A DNA stretch of 15,458 bases. Origin: an uncultured Phycisphaerales bacterium (lineage in GTDB: Bacteria; Planctomycetota; Phycisphaerae; Phycisphaerales; SM1A02). This document shows, one piece after another, positions 1 to 6,574 of the stretch. The first letter of the stretch is position 1; each line of letters opens with the position of its first letter. Where the stretch lies: positions 1-15,458 of the forward strand of contig CAMPIL010000036.1 of assembly GCA_946886375.1 (NCBI GenBank). Reading direction: 5' to 3'. The notes under the pieces were generated by a model. That model was not told the DNA's origin and did not search any database. It was given only the letters and a program-made list of their open reading frames with translations. The position numbers were made by a program, and so were the translations under genes.

Positions 1-38
1 GCGTGCCCAAGTACGTGGCGACCATCAAGCCGCAGTAA
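1..38 (+). CDS. C-terminal tail of an upstream gene, probably the ABC substrate-binding protein (partial)
   Basis: In the third frame the window opens with the residues VPKYVATIKPQ followed by TAA at 36-38. Only about 11 residues are visible, so the family cannot be read from the sequence. The position, directly upstream of livH and on the same strand, is where a periplasmic branched-chain amino acid binding protein (LivK/LivJ type) is often found, and the tail would suit one. That identity is inference from context. A hairpin (50-66) lies between this stop and livH. Confidence 0.45.
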   Translation, partial: VPKYVATIKPQ

Positions 39-49
39 GCCGCGTTCAC

Positions 50-66
50 GTCGCTGGTGCAGCGAC
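50..66 (+). other. Intercistronic hairpin upstream of livH
   Basis: GTCGCTG and CAGCGAC form a perfect 7-bp stem around a 3-nt loop (GTG), 11 nt after the stop codon of the upstream gene and 32 nt before the livH ATG. There is no T-run after it, so it is not a classical intrinsic terminator. A stem-loop here could protect the 3' end of the binding-protein mRNA or reduce read-through into livH. That role is inference. Confidence 0.4.
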
Positions 67-98
67 CTTGCAGCGAGCCAAATGAGCATTGATCCGGC

Positions 99-1049
99 AT
101 GACGCAGCTTGTTCAAACGCTGGTTGACGGCCTGACCGTGGGGAGCCTGTACGCGCTGATTGCGCTGGGCTACACGATGGTGTACGGCATCTTGAAGTTC
201 ATCAATTTCGCACACAGCGACATTTTCGCTTTGGGCGTGCACATGACGATCGTGGTGGCTGGGTTCTTGGGCATCAGCGGCGTTGTGATGAGCGGAGCGC
301 CGCCGTGGTACATCGGTCCGATCGTGCTGGTTCTGGCGATGCTGGTGTGCGGCGGGGTGGGGCTGGTGATTGAGCGATTCGCATACCGGCCGCTGCGAAA
401 CGCGCCGCGTCTGAACGTTCTGATCACGGCGATCGGCGTGTCGCTGCTGCTTCAGAACGCCGGGCAGTTGAAGTTCGGCAACTCGCCGATTCCGTTTGGG
501 CCGTATCCCAAGCCCACGCCTGAGTTGCTGCCGGACACTGTGCTGGCTTCGTATCAGGGCGTGCAGATCAGCCTGGTCAATGTGGCGGTGGTGGGGACGG
601 CGTTGGTCTTGATGCTCGCGCTGCAGTACCTGATTTACTCCACGAAGTTCGGCATGGCGATGCGGGCGGTGAGTTTCAGCCCACGCAATGCGAGCCTCAT
701 GGGCATCAATGTGGACAGGGTGATCAGCATCACGTTCGTGATTGGTTCCATGCTGGCGGCCGCCGCCGGCTTTTTGTACGCGATGAAGTACCAGGGGCAG
801 GCGAAGCAGACCGCGGATTCAATGTGGGTCATGCTGGGGCTGAAGGCGTTCGTCGCGGCGGTCGTCGGGGGCATCGGCAACGTGCGCGGGGCGATGCTTG
901 GCGGCATTCTCATCGGATTAATCGAGTTCTTTGGCGTGGCATACGTGTCGAGCAATTACCGCGACGCCTACGTCTTCGCAATTCTCATCCTCGTGCTGCT
1001 GCTGCGTCCTGAAGGCGTGCTTGGAACCGCAACCGTGGAAAAAGTCTGA
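99..1049 (+). CDS. livH: Branched-chain amino acid ABC transporter permease LivH
   Basis: This is one of the two membrane subunits of a HAAT-family ABC importer that moves Leu/Ile/Val and related amino acids from the periplasm into the cytoplasm. The 316-residue protein is the usual size for LivH. It opens with the family signature GSLYALIALGYTMVYGIL followed by INFAHSDIF (roughly residues 15-45), has several further hydrophobic helices, and near the C-terminus carries GGIGNVRGAMLGG and the closing LLRPEGVLG typical of the family. The ATG at 99 gives the expected N-terminus just before the first helix; no clear Shine-Dalgarno precedes it. livM follows after a 27-nt gap on the same strand. Substrate preference cannot be read from the permease; some members carry amides, urea or aromatic amino acids. 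Confidence 0.95.
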   Translation: MTQLVQTLVDGLTVGSLYALIALGYTMVYGILKFINFAHSDIFALGVHMTIVVAGFLGISGVVMSGAPPWYIGPIVLVLAMLVCGGVGLVIERFAYRPLRNAPRLNVLITAIGVSLLLQNAGQLKFGNSPIPFGPYPKPTPELLPDTVLASYQGVQISLVNVAVVGTALVLMLALQYLIYSTKFGMAMRAVSFSPRNASLMGINVDRVISITFVIGSMLAAAAGFLYAMKYQGQAKQTADSMWVMLGLKAFVAAVVGGIGNVRGAMLGGILIGLIEFFGVAYVSSNYRDAYVFAILILVLLLRPEGVLGTATVEKV

Positions 1050-1076
1050 GCCTCGCACATTCTCGCCGGTCCCAAC

Positions 1077-2396
1077 ATGAATCAACTGCTGCAACAAGCC
1101 AATCGCCTGAAGCCCTCGGCGGCGCACACGGCGCTGCAGGCGGCCTGGCCGTTCGTCGCGGCGGTGGGCGTTTCGTTGCTCATGTACTCAGCGGTCGGTC
1201 CGATGCTGGGTGGGTACTACAGCAAAATAATGTTGGTGATCGGCATCAACATCATTCTTGCGGTTTCATTGACGGTGGTGAACGGGTTCACCGGCCAGTT
1301 CTCCATGGGCCATGCCGGGTTCATGGCCGTGGGCGGTTATGCTGCAGCTGCGATCGTGTACTACGGGTCGATGAAATTATGGGGCAGCGCCGATTTCGCG
1401 GGCGGAGTTCTTTCCTACACAGGCAATGAAGAATTCTCAGGTCCGTGGTTTGGCAAGGGCGATGCGCTGTTTGTCATTGCATGCCTGATCGGCGGAATGC
1501 TCGCGGCGGCGGCTGGGTACGTTGTTGGCTTGCCAAGTCTGCGATTACGCGGCGATTACCTCGCGATTGTCACGCTGGGCTTTGGTGAAATCGTTCGAGT
1601 CATTCTTCAAGGCACCAAGGACCAGATTCCGCCATGGAAAGCCGCGACGGTCAATGAATATCCGATCTACGAACTTCCACTGATGCTTGGCGGGCCGAAA
1701 GGCTTGAACCTGTTGCCGACCTACACCACGTTGTTCTGGGTGTACGTGGGCGTCGTGTTGACGCTGGTGTTTGTGTATCGACTGAAGGTGAGCAGTTCCG
1801 GCCGGGCGTTTCTCTCGATCCGCGAAGACGAAGTGGCCGCCCAGGCAATGGGAGTTCACATCACCAGGTACAAGGTGCGGGCGTTTGTGCTTGCGAGTTT
1901 CATGGCTGGCGTGGCGGGCGGCTTGTACGCGATGGACATTGGCGCGATCAACGCGTCGGAACTCGGATTCCAGAAATCATTCGACATCATCATCATGGTC
2001 GTGTTGGGCGGGATGGGATCGATCTCGGGTGCGGCACTGGCCGCGATCATTTTGACGATCCTTCCGGAACTGCTGCGTGATCCGCCGCCGATCTGGCCTG
2101 CAGGGCTGGCGGTGGTGGTGATCGTAGTGATCGCGCAGGCGTATCGAAAGCGGTGGAACGTCAAGGCGTTGATCATTCTGGTTGGGGTCACGGCAGCGTT
2201 GGAAGTCGCCAGGCAGGTGTGCGTGGCGAATCAGATCAACATCGCCGATTACCGTCTTGTGATTTACGCATTGATGCTCATCCTCATGATGATTCTGAGG
2301 CCAGATGGGCTGTTCGGCGTGAAGGAAATCTGGGACGTTTTCCGCGGCTGGAAGAAGCCGCCGCGTTTGGGCGGCAAGAAGGGGGAAACCGCATGA
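1077..2396 (+). CDS. livM: Branched-chain amino acid ABC transporter permease LivM
   Basis: This is the second membrane subunit of the importer and would pair with LivH. The signature FTGQFSMGHAGFMAVGGY (about 71-88), the cytoplasmic coupling region around IREDEVAAQAMGVHITRYK (248-266), and LGGMGSISGA (310-319) are all typical of LivM. At 439 residues it is longer than many homologues. Between the conserved ILPELLR (328-334) and IADYRLVIYAL (389-399), which are normally close together, lie about 54 extra residues with two strongly hydrophobic stretches (about 342-354 and 363-376). The C-terminal tail is basic. The ATG at 1077 starts a polar leader before the first helix. The stop codon overlaps the livG start (ATGA), which indicates translational coupling. 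Confidence 0.95.
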   Translation: MNQLLQQANRLKPSAAHTALQAAWPFVAAVGVSLLMYSAVGPMLGGYYSKIMLVIGINIILAVSLTVVNGFTGQFSMGHAGFMAVGGYAAAAIVYYGSMKLWGSADFAGGVLSYTGNEEFSGPWFGKGDALFVIACLIGGMLAAAAGYVVGLPSLRLRGDYLAIVTLGFGEIVRVILQGTKDQIPPWKAATVNEYPIYELPLMLGGPKGLNLLPTYTTLFWVYVGVVLTLVFVYRLKVSSSGRAFLSIREDEVAAQAMGVHITRYKVRAFVLASFMAGVAGGLYAMDIGAINASELGFQKSFDIIIMVVLGGMGSISGAALAAIILTILPELLRDPPPIWPAGLAVVVIVVIAQAYRKRWNVKALIILVGVTAALEVARQVCVANQINIADYRLVIYALMLILMMILRPDGLFGVKEIWDVFRGWKKPPRLGGKKGETA

Positions 2397-3208
2397 CCGC
2401 CGCGCCAGTCGCGAATTCTGAAAGTTTGTTGGACGTTTCCGGCATATCGATTTCATTCGGCGGGTTGAAGGCGGTGCAGAATTTCTCGCTGAAGATGCCG
2501 CGCGGCTCGCTCTATGGCTTGATCGGACCAAACGGCGCAGGCAAGACGACGATTTTCAATTTGCTCACCGGGGTCTATCAGGTGCAATCGGGTTCGATTT
2601 CGCTGGCGGGTCGAAGACTTGATGGGTTGAAGCCCCACCAGATCGCGGCCAGCGGGCTCTCGCGCACCTTTCAAAACATTCGCCTGTTCGGCGAGCTGAG
2701 CGTTTTGGACAACGTTCGCCTCGCGTGCCACATGCGCGGCAAGCATTCGCTGTACGGCACACTGATGCGCACCGGGCGATTCATCGGACAGGAACGGGCC
2801 ATGACTCAGCGGGCCCGTGAGCTGCTCAGCCTGTTCGACTTGCAGGGCCACGAGGACGAGCAGGCCAAGAATCTTCCGTACGGCGATCAACGCCGGGTTG
2901 AAATCGTTCGCGCCATGGCAACCGAGCCGCTGATCCTTCTTCTGGATGAACCGGCTGCCGGCATGAATCCTCAGGAGAAGAAAGAACTCGCCGCGTCCAT
3001 AGATCGCATCCGGACGGATTTCGGGCTGACCATTCTGCTCATCGAGCACGATATGGGTTTGGTGATGGACATTTGCGAGCGCATCACGGTGTTGGATTAC
3101 GGCGTCACGATCGCCGAGGGCGAGCCGGCTGAAATTCAGAACAATCCCAAGGTGATCGAGGCGTATTTGGGAACGCCGACCGAAATGCCCGCAGGTGAAA
3201 AAGTCTGA
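2393..3208 (+). CDS. livG: Branched-chain amino acid ABC transporter ATP-binding protein LivG
   Basis: This is the first of the two cytoplasmic ATPase subunits that power the importer. The 271-residue protein has Walker A GPNGAGKTT at 45-53, the Q-loop region SRTFQNIRLF, an ABC signature in the LivG form (NLPYGDQRR, 160-168, in place of LSGGQ), Walker B LLLDEP with D185/E186, and the switch histidine in IEHDM. The fragment DEPAAGMNPQEKKEL is diagnostic of LivG. The start is taken as the ATG at 2393, which overlaps the livM stop by four bases and has GGGGGAAA just upstream. The reading frame stays open further upstream, but that stretch lies inside livM and has no family similarity. The stop is followed after 2 nt by livF. 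Confidence 0.96.
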   Translation: MTAAPVANSESLLDVSGISISFGGLKAVQNFSLKMPRGSLYGLIGPNGAGKTTIFNLLTGVYQVQSGSISLAGRRLDGLKPHQIAASGLSRTFQNIRLFGELSVLDNVRLACHMRGKHSLYGTLMRTGRFIGQERAMTQRARELLSLFDLQGHEDEQAKNLPYGDQRRVEIVRAMATEPLILLLDEPAAGMNPQEKKELAASIDRIRTDFGLTILLIEHDMGLVMDICERITVLDYGVTIAEGEPAEIQNNPKVIEAYLGTPTEMPAGEKV

Positions 3209-3210
3209 CC

Positions 3211-3927
3211 ATGGCCATGCTGGAAGTGAAAAACCTGCACGTGAACTACGGAGCCATCGAGGCTCTGCACGGCGTGGACCTGCGCGTAGAGCAGGGCCAG
3301 ATCGTCACGCTGATCGGCTGCAACGGTGCGGGGAAATCGACGATGCTGCGAGCAGTTGCGGGGATGGTGCGGTGCGCGCGGGGCAACGTCACGTTTGAAG
3401 GCAAGGTGATCTCGGGCAAGCCTGCGCACGAACTGGTTCGCATGGGGATCGCGATGGCACCGGAAGGCCGTGGGATCTTCGCCAATCTGACGGTGGACGA
3501 GAATCTCGCCATCGGGGCTTACGCGCGAACCGACGGGGCCGGGGCCATCAAGCGGGATCGCGAACGCGCGCTGGACCTGTTTCCCCGGCTGCGCGAGCGT
3601 CTGAATCAACGGGCCGGGACGCTTTCGGGCGGCGAGCAGCAGATGTTGGCGATCGGCCGCGCGTTGTTGGCCCGACCACGGCTGCTGCTGCTGGATGAAC
3701 CGTCGCTGGGACTGGCTCCGCAGATCGTCCAGACCATTTTCCACATCATTCGCGAAATCAACGAATCGGGCACGACGATTCTGCTGGTAGAGCAGAATGC
3801 ACACATGGCCCTGCATACTGCTCACTACGGGTATGTGCTGGAAGTGGGCAAAATCGTGATGAACGACGAAGCGCGAAGACTCGCTGCGAGCGATCAGGTG
3901 CGCAAGGCTTACCTTGGGGTGGCGTGA
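3211..3927 (+). CDS. livF: Branched-chain amino acid ABC transporter ATP-binding protein LivF
   Basis: This is the second ATPase subunit and would form the heterodimer with LivG. The 238-residue length is standard. Walker A reads GCNGAGKST (36-44; the second residue is usually Pro or Ala, so Cys is unusual but not at a catalytic position). Other motifs are APEGRGIFANLTVDENL, the signature LSGGEQQ (138-144), Walker B LLLDEPS with D162/E163, GLAP, and the LivF-type LVEQN containing the D/H-loop region. It starts 2 nt after the livG stop; an ATG two codons later is possible. The stop codon sits inside the left arm of a long inverted repeat (3919-3959) that closes the operon. Confidence 0.96.
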   Translation: MAMLEVKNLHVNYGAIEALHGVDLRVEQGQIVTLIGCNGAGKSTMLRAVAGMVRCARGNVTFEGKVISGKPAHELVRMGIAMAPEGRGIFANLTVDENLAIGAYARTDGAGAIKRDRERALDLFPRLRERLNQRAGTLSGGEQQMLAIGRALLARPRLLLLDEPSLGLAPQIVQTIFHIIREINESGTTILLVEQNAHMALHTAHYGYVLEVGKIVMNDEARRLAASDQVRKAYLGVA

Positions 3928-3959
3928 TCCACCTGTTTCTTTGAGACGGATCACGCTAC
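3919..3959 (+). terminator. Long inverted repeat at the end of the liv operon, possible terminator or operator
   Basis: The arms 3919-3930 (GTGGCGTGATCC) and 3948-3959 (GGATCACGCTAC) pair over 12 positions with one G-U wobble; nine of them (3922-3930 with 3948-3956) are perfect. The 17-nt loop can itself fold a GTTTC/GAGAC mini-stem. The left arm contains the livF stop codon. No T-run follows, so if it terminates transcription it is not of the classic U-tract type. The right arm runs into TACGAT (3957-3962), which resembles a -10 element for the next gene, so an operator role is the alternative. Confidence 0.5.
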
Positions 3960-3971
3960 GATGATCTGACG

Positions 3972-5003
3972 ATGCAGCGATACCGTCTGCGAACAGACTT
4001 GAACCGAGTGGTGATCCGAGGCTTCGCGCTGCCTTTGGGGATTGCTCCTGCTGTCGGCCGCCTGCAGGCGCCCATGCAGGGCTATACCGTGGCGTATGTT
4101 CAAGGCCAGGAAGATGAGCCGGACACCTACACGTTTCACGTTGTCGTTTCGCATGAGCGGCTGACGCCGATACTGCACCGCGCGTTCGGCCTGCTGCCGC
4201 CGCAGGTCTATGCGATCATCGAAATCGGTTCGCGCGATGCGTATCGATCCACCGACACGTACATCAGCGAACAACCGATCGCGCTGGAGGATTTCCTGCG
4301 CACGTGGCGTGATTTTGAACCGTTTCTCATGGAAGACGGGTCAATCGCCGCCGGCGCCAACAGCGAAGAACCGTTTGTCGAGGTTTTTGTCGATCAATGG
4401 AAAGGCCTGGCGATACACGTGCCGCCCTCCATGCGCGAGGATGTCGAAAACTTGCTGCGCGAGGAGGGATTGGACGAGGTCGTTCAAACCTGGCCTGACA
4501 TGGACGAGGAAGAAGACCTGTCTGAATCCGAAACATCGCAGATTCGGCCCGTGCTCGATCTCTCGGAAGACTCCTCGCCGGACGTGGATGAATTGCTGCT
4601 GGACCTGCGGCACGAGTGGCAACTGGAACTGAACATCGATCCCGAATCGAACATCGATGAAGGCGGACGCGATCTTGGATCAACGCTGTGGCACGCAGTC
4701 GTCATCGTCGACGGCGGCCCCAAGGATAAATCGGGCGCGGCCGGCAACGGCTCCAACGGTTCCGGGGGCTATGCCTCGATCTGGGCGACGGCCGGGTCGC
4801 TCAACCAGATGGAGGAGTTGATCCACGCCGCTCTGGATTCCAGGCCGAATTGGCAGTTCGGCGAGATTTTCACAATCGATCGCGTGGCGTTTGATGAGCG
4901 GCCGGATGAACTCGCCGACCTTCGTCCAAGCCGGCGTGACCCGCAGGTGCATCTGGTTACGATTGAACCGTGGGCCGAAGCGCCGAAAAAAGAAAAGAGT
5001 TGA
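3972..5003 (+). CDS. Protein of unknown function with acidic central region
   Basis: I do not recognise a family. The 343-residue protein has no signal peptide, membrane helix or obvious catalytic motif and looks cytoplasmic. It appears to have three parts: an N-terminal folded region (about 1-172) rich in beta-like alternation, a strongly acidic stretch (about 176-232, with DMDEEED and SEDSSPDVDELLLDL), and a C-terminal region (about 236-343) broken by a flexible Gly/Asn/Ser linker at 255-266. The ATG at 3972 is the first in frame after a TACGAT box at 3957-3962, which would give a very short leader. Codon use resembles the neighbours and the frame stays open for over 1 kb, so it is a real gene. 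The next gene starts 10 nt after its stop, so the two are probably co-transcribed. Confidence 0.8.
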   Translation: MQRYRLRTDLNRVVIRGFALPLGIAPAVGRLQAPMQGYTVAYVQGQEDEPDTYTFHVVVSHERLTPILHRAFGLLPPQVYAIIEIGSRDAYRSTDTYISEQPIALEDFLRTWRDFEPFLMEDGSIAAGANSEEPFVEVFVDQWKGLAIHVPPSMREDVENLLREEGLDEVVQTWPDMDEEEDLSESETSQIRPVLDLSEDSSPDVDELLLDLRHEWQLELNIDPESNIDEGGRDLGSTLWHAVVIVDGGPKDKSGAAGNGSNGSGGYASIWATAGSLNQMEELIHAALDSRPNWQFGEIFTIDRVAFDERPDELADLRPSRRDPQVHLVTIEPWAEAPKKEKS

Positions 5004-5013
5004 TGCATCGCCT

Positions 5014-5478
5014 GTGAGCCACACGCCGGGCCACAAACCTGAGTGGTACGCCGAAGGCCTGCGGTTCGGCTGCACCCAATGCGGCAATTGCTGCACGGGC
5101 CCGCCTGGCGCAGTGTGGTTCACGGCACACGAAGCCCAAGCGCTGGCCACTCGATTCGGTCTCAACGAGGCAGCGTTCCGCAAACGCTACGCCCGCCGGA
5201 TCGGTTCGGGTTGGTCGCTGAACGAAGTTGAAACCGAGCAAGGCTTCGATTGCGTTTTCCTGGACCGCACATCGATTCCCGGCAAGGCAGTGTGTTCGGT
5301 GTACGAGGACCGCCCGGCGCAATGCCGCACCTGGCCGTTCTGGCCGGAGAACCTGAAGACGCAGCGGCACTGGGAAACGGTGAAGCGCCGCACGCCCTGT
5401 CCGGGCATGGACTCGCCGAAGGGGCGGCTGGTTCCCATCGAGCAGATTCGCATTCAGCGCGATACGCCAACCGAGTGA
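5014..5478 (+). CDS. YkgJ-family cysteine-cluster protein
   Basis: This is a small cytoplasmic protein with a CxxCxxCC metal-binding cluster, of the family annotated as putative zinc- or iron-chelating (YkgJ, PF03692). Its biochemical function is not established. With the GTG start at 5014 it is 154 residues long. The cluster is FGCTQCGNCC (Cys20, 23, 26, 27), followed by further cysteines in DCVFLD, in VCSVYEDRPAQCRTWPFWP (the family's second hallmark), and in PCPGM. The reading frame extends upstream to 4891, but that part overlaps the previous gene and has no family similarity. GTG 5014 is the only sensible start codon between that gene's stop and the cluster; an AAAGAG about 15 nt upstream is a weak ribosome-binding candidate. 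It probably shares a transcript with the unknown gene 10 nt before it. Confidence 0.85.
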   Translation: MSHTPGHKPEWYAEGLRFGCTQCGNCCTGPPGAVWFTAHEAQALATRFGLNEAAFRKRYARRIGSGWSLNEVETEQGFDCVFLDRTSIPGKAVCSVYEDRPAQCRTWPFWPENLKTQRHWETVKRRTPCPGMDSPKGRLVPIEQIRIQRDTPTE

Positions 5479-5578
5479 TGCGTTCACGCACCAACCCTCC
5501 ACGAGTGGCTGGGGATTCGTGTTTTGCGCTTTCTGTTTCATGTTCATGCTTTGGGGTGGCCCGCATGCCGGATGGAAT

Positions 5579-5607
5579 TTGAAGGGCGGAACACAGGGGT
5601 GTACAAT
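5579..5607 (+). promoter_or_regulatory. Sigma70-type promoter of the tRNA-Val gene
   Basis: TTGAAG (5579-5584) and TACAAT (5602-5607) are separated by exactly 17 bp, the consensus spacing. They match TTGACA/TATAAT at 4 of 6 and 5 of 6 positions. Transcription would begin near 5614, about 54 nt before the mature tRNA 5' end. This is the best-formed promoter in the window, as suits a stable RNA gene. Confidence 0.65.
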
Positions 5608-5667
5608 CCAGCCCGCATGAAGCCCGGCTCACATGGATGTGCAAGGAGCGAACTCGGGCGCACGCAC

Positions 5668-5741
5668 GGGCCGTTGGCGCAGTTGGCTAGCGCGCTTGCA
5701 TGACACGCAAGAGGTCACTGGTTCGAATCCAGTACGGCCCA
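5668..5741 (+). tRNA. tRNA-Val (anticodon GAC)
   Basis: The 74-nt sequence folds into a full cloverleaf. The acceptor stem GGGCCGT/ACGGCCC has seven pairs, the D stem is GCGC/GCGC, the anticodon stem CTTGC/GCAAG holds the loop ATGACAC with anticodon GAC (reads valine GUC and GUU), the variable loop is AGGTC, and the T arm is ACTGG-TTCGAAT-CCAGT. The discriminator base is A, as expected for tRNA-Val. The 3' CCA is not encoded. The gene stands alone, with no other tRNA next to it. Confidence 0.97.
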
Positions 5742-5801
5742 CTTTCACCGTTGCGGCGATTTCAGTGCGATTCAGTGTCGCATGATCCGGCCGCTCGCGA
5801 C

Positions 5802-6464
5802 ATGAATCCGATGATGCGCCGAATTTGGCAGTTCATCGCAGTGCTTGTCATCGGCGGAGCGATCATCAACCTTGCGATCGTCGCCGTGATCACACTGGTG
5901 ACATCGCGCGGTTCGTGGGCTTCAGTGGTTCATCACGGAACGCTCGTTCCCGCCGAGGATTCGATCATTTATCAAAGGTTCGCTCACGAATACAGCGACG
6001 GCGAGTATTGGCAGAGCGAGGCGAGGGGAATTGGGTGGCGCAACGTCTGGGCCAACTCCTCGGCGCAACCGATTCTGGGTGGAAGCGAACAGGAATTTTT
6101 TCGTTGCCGGGTGTTTCAGGCGGGTTGGCCACTGCGCGCCATGGAAGGTGAACTTCGCATGACGGGGCAGGGACTTCAGTCGCAGATTGTTCACGGCATT
6201 GGACAAACGCGATTAGCCGCCGGCGAGTTCGACTCTGATATCTTTCCGCTGAAACCGCTGTGGGTTGGATTCACGGGCAATACGTTGATCTTTGGCGTGG
6301 TCGCATGGCTGGCGATCGTTTTCCTGCGGCAGATCGTCGTTCGTTCTCGAGTTCGGTGCGGTTGCTGTCCAGCGTGCGGCTACGACCTGCGCGCCGGCCC
6401 GCGCGAACGCTGTCCGGAGTGCGGCGCAGCGATGGGCACTCGTCAGGAATCGCCGGCGGTCTGA
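5802..6464 (+). CDS. Two-helix membrane protein with C-terminal zinc ribbon
   Basis: This protein of unknown function has 220 residues from the ATG at 5802. It has a hydrophobic helix at about 8-34, an extramembrane region of roughly 115 residues, a second helix at about 152-176, and then a rubredoxin-like zinc ribbon with CPAC (Cys189, 192) and CPEC (Cys204, 207) joined by [11 protein letters not shown]. The two orientations predicted by the helices put both termini on the same side, probably with the ribbon in the cytoplasm. The CPxCGYDL...CPECG tail is, from my knowledge of the group, a frequent planctomycete signature. The frame is open back into the tRNA gene, but an ATG there lies in the anticodon loop and cannot be the real start; ATGs at 5811 and 5814 are also possible. 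Confidence 0.75.
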   Translation: MNPMMRRIWQFIAVLVIGGAIINLAIVAVITLVTSRGSWASVVHHGTLVPAEDSIIYQRFAHEYSDGEYWQSEARGIGWRNVWANSSAQPILGGSEQEFFRCRVFQAGWPLRAMEGELRMTGQGLQSQIVHGIGQTRLAAGEFDSDIFPLKPLWVGFTGNTLIFGVVAWLAIVFLRQIVVRSRVRCGCCPACGYDLRAGPRERCPECGAAMGTRQESPAV

Positions 6465-6536
6465 ACGCGTCCTTTCACGCGCACCCGCAGCCAACGGCCG
6501 CGCTGGTTCGTCGCGGGGGAACGCGCGTGGGAAATC

Positions 6537-6565
6537 GTGACCGTGCTGGGCGGACCCGCTACACT
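6537..6565 (+). promoter_or_regulatory. Probable promoter of the kynurenine gene cluster
   Basis: GTGACC (6537-6542) and TACACT (6560-6565) are separated by 17 bp and match the -35 and -10 consensus at 4 of 6 positions each. A start of transcription near 6572 would lie only about 3 nt before the GTG chosen for the first gene of the cluster, giving a leaderless or nearly leaderless mRNA. The lack of a Shine-Dalgarno before that GTG agrees with this. Confidence 0.45.
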
Positions 6566-6574
6566 GTCCTGATC

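Noticed and set aside
2153..2392. Extension of livG upstream to 2153
   Set aside because: The added 80 residues lie inside livM in another frame and are Arg/Gly-rich shadow sequence; the ATGA overlap with livM and a purine-rich site mark the real start.
5700..5801. Extension of the zinc-ribbon membrane protein back to an ATG at 5700
   Set aside because: That ATG lies in the anticodon loop of the tRNA-Val gene; the added residues come from tRNA sequence, and an ATG at 5802 directly precedes the first membrane helix.
6476..6529. CACGCGC / GCGCGTG inverted repeat upstream of the kynurenine promoter
   Set aside because: A 7-bp GC-rich match with a 40-nt spacer is expected by chance in DNA of this composition and there is no further support for an operator.
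6260..6574. Extension of the ACMSD frame upstream to an ATG at 6260
   Set aside because: It overlaps the zinc-ribbon gene for about 200 bases, would include a promoter-like region, and has no similarity to the family; GTG 6575 fits the known N-terminus much better.
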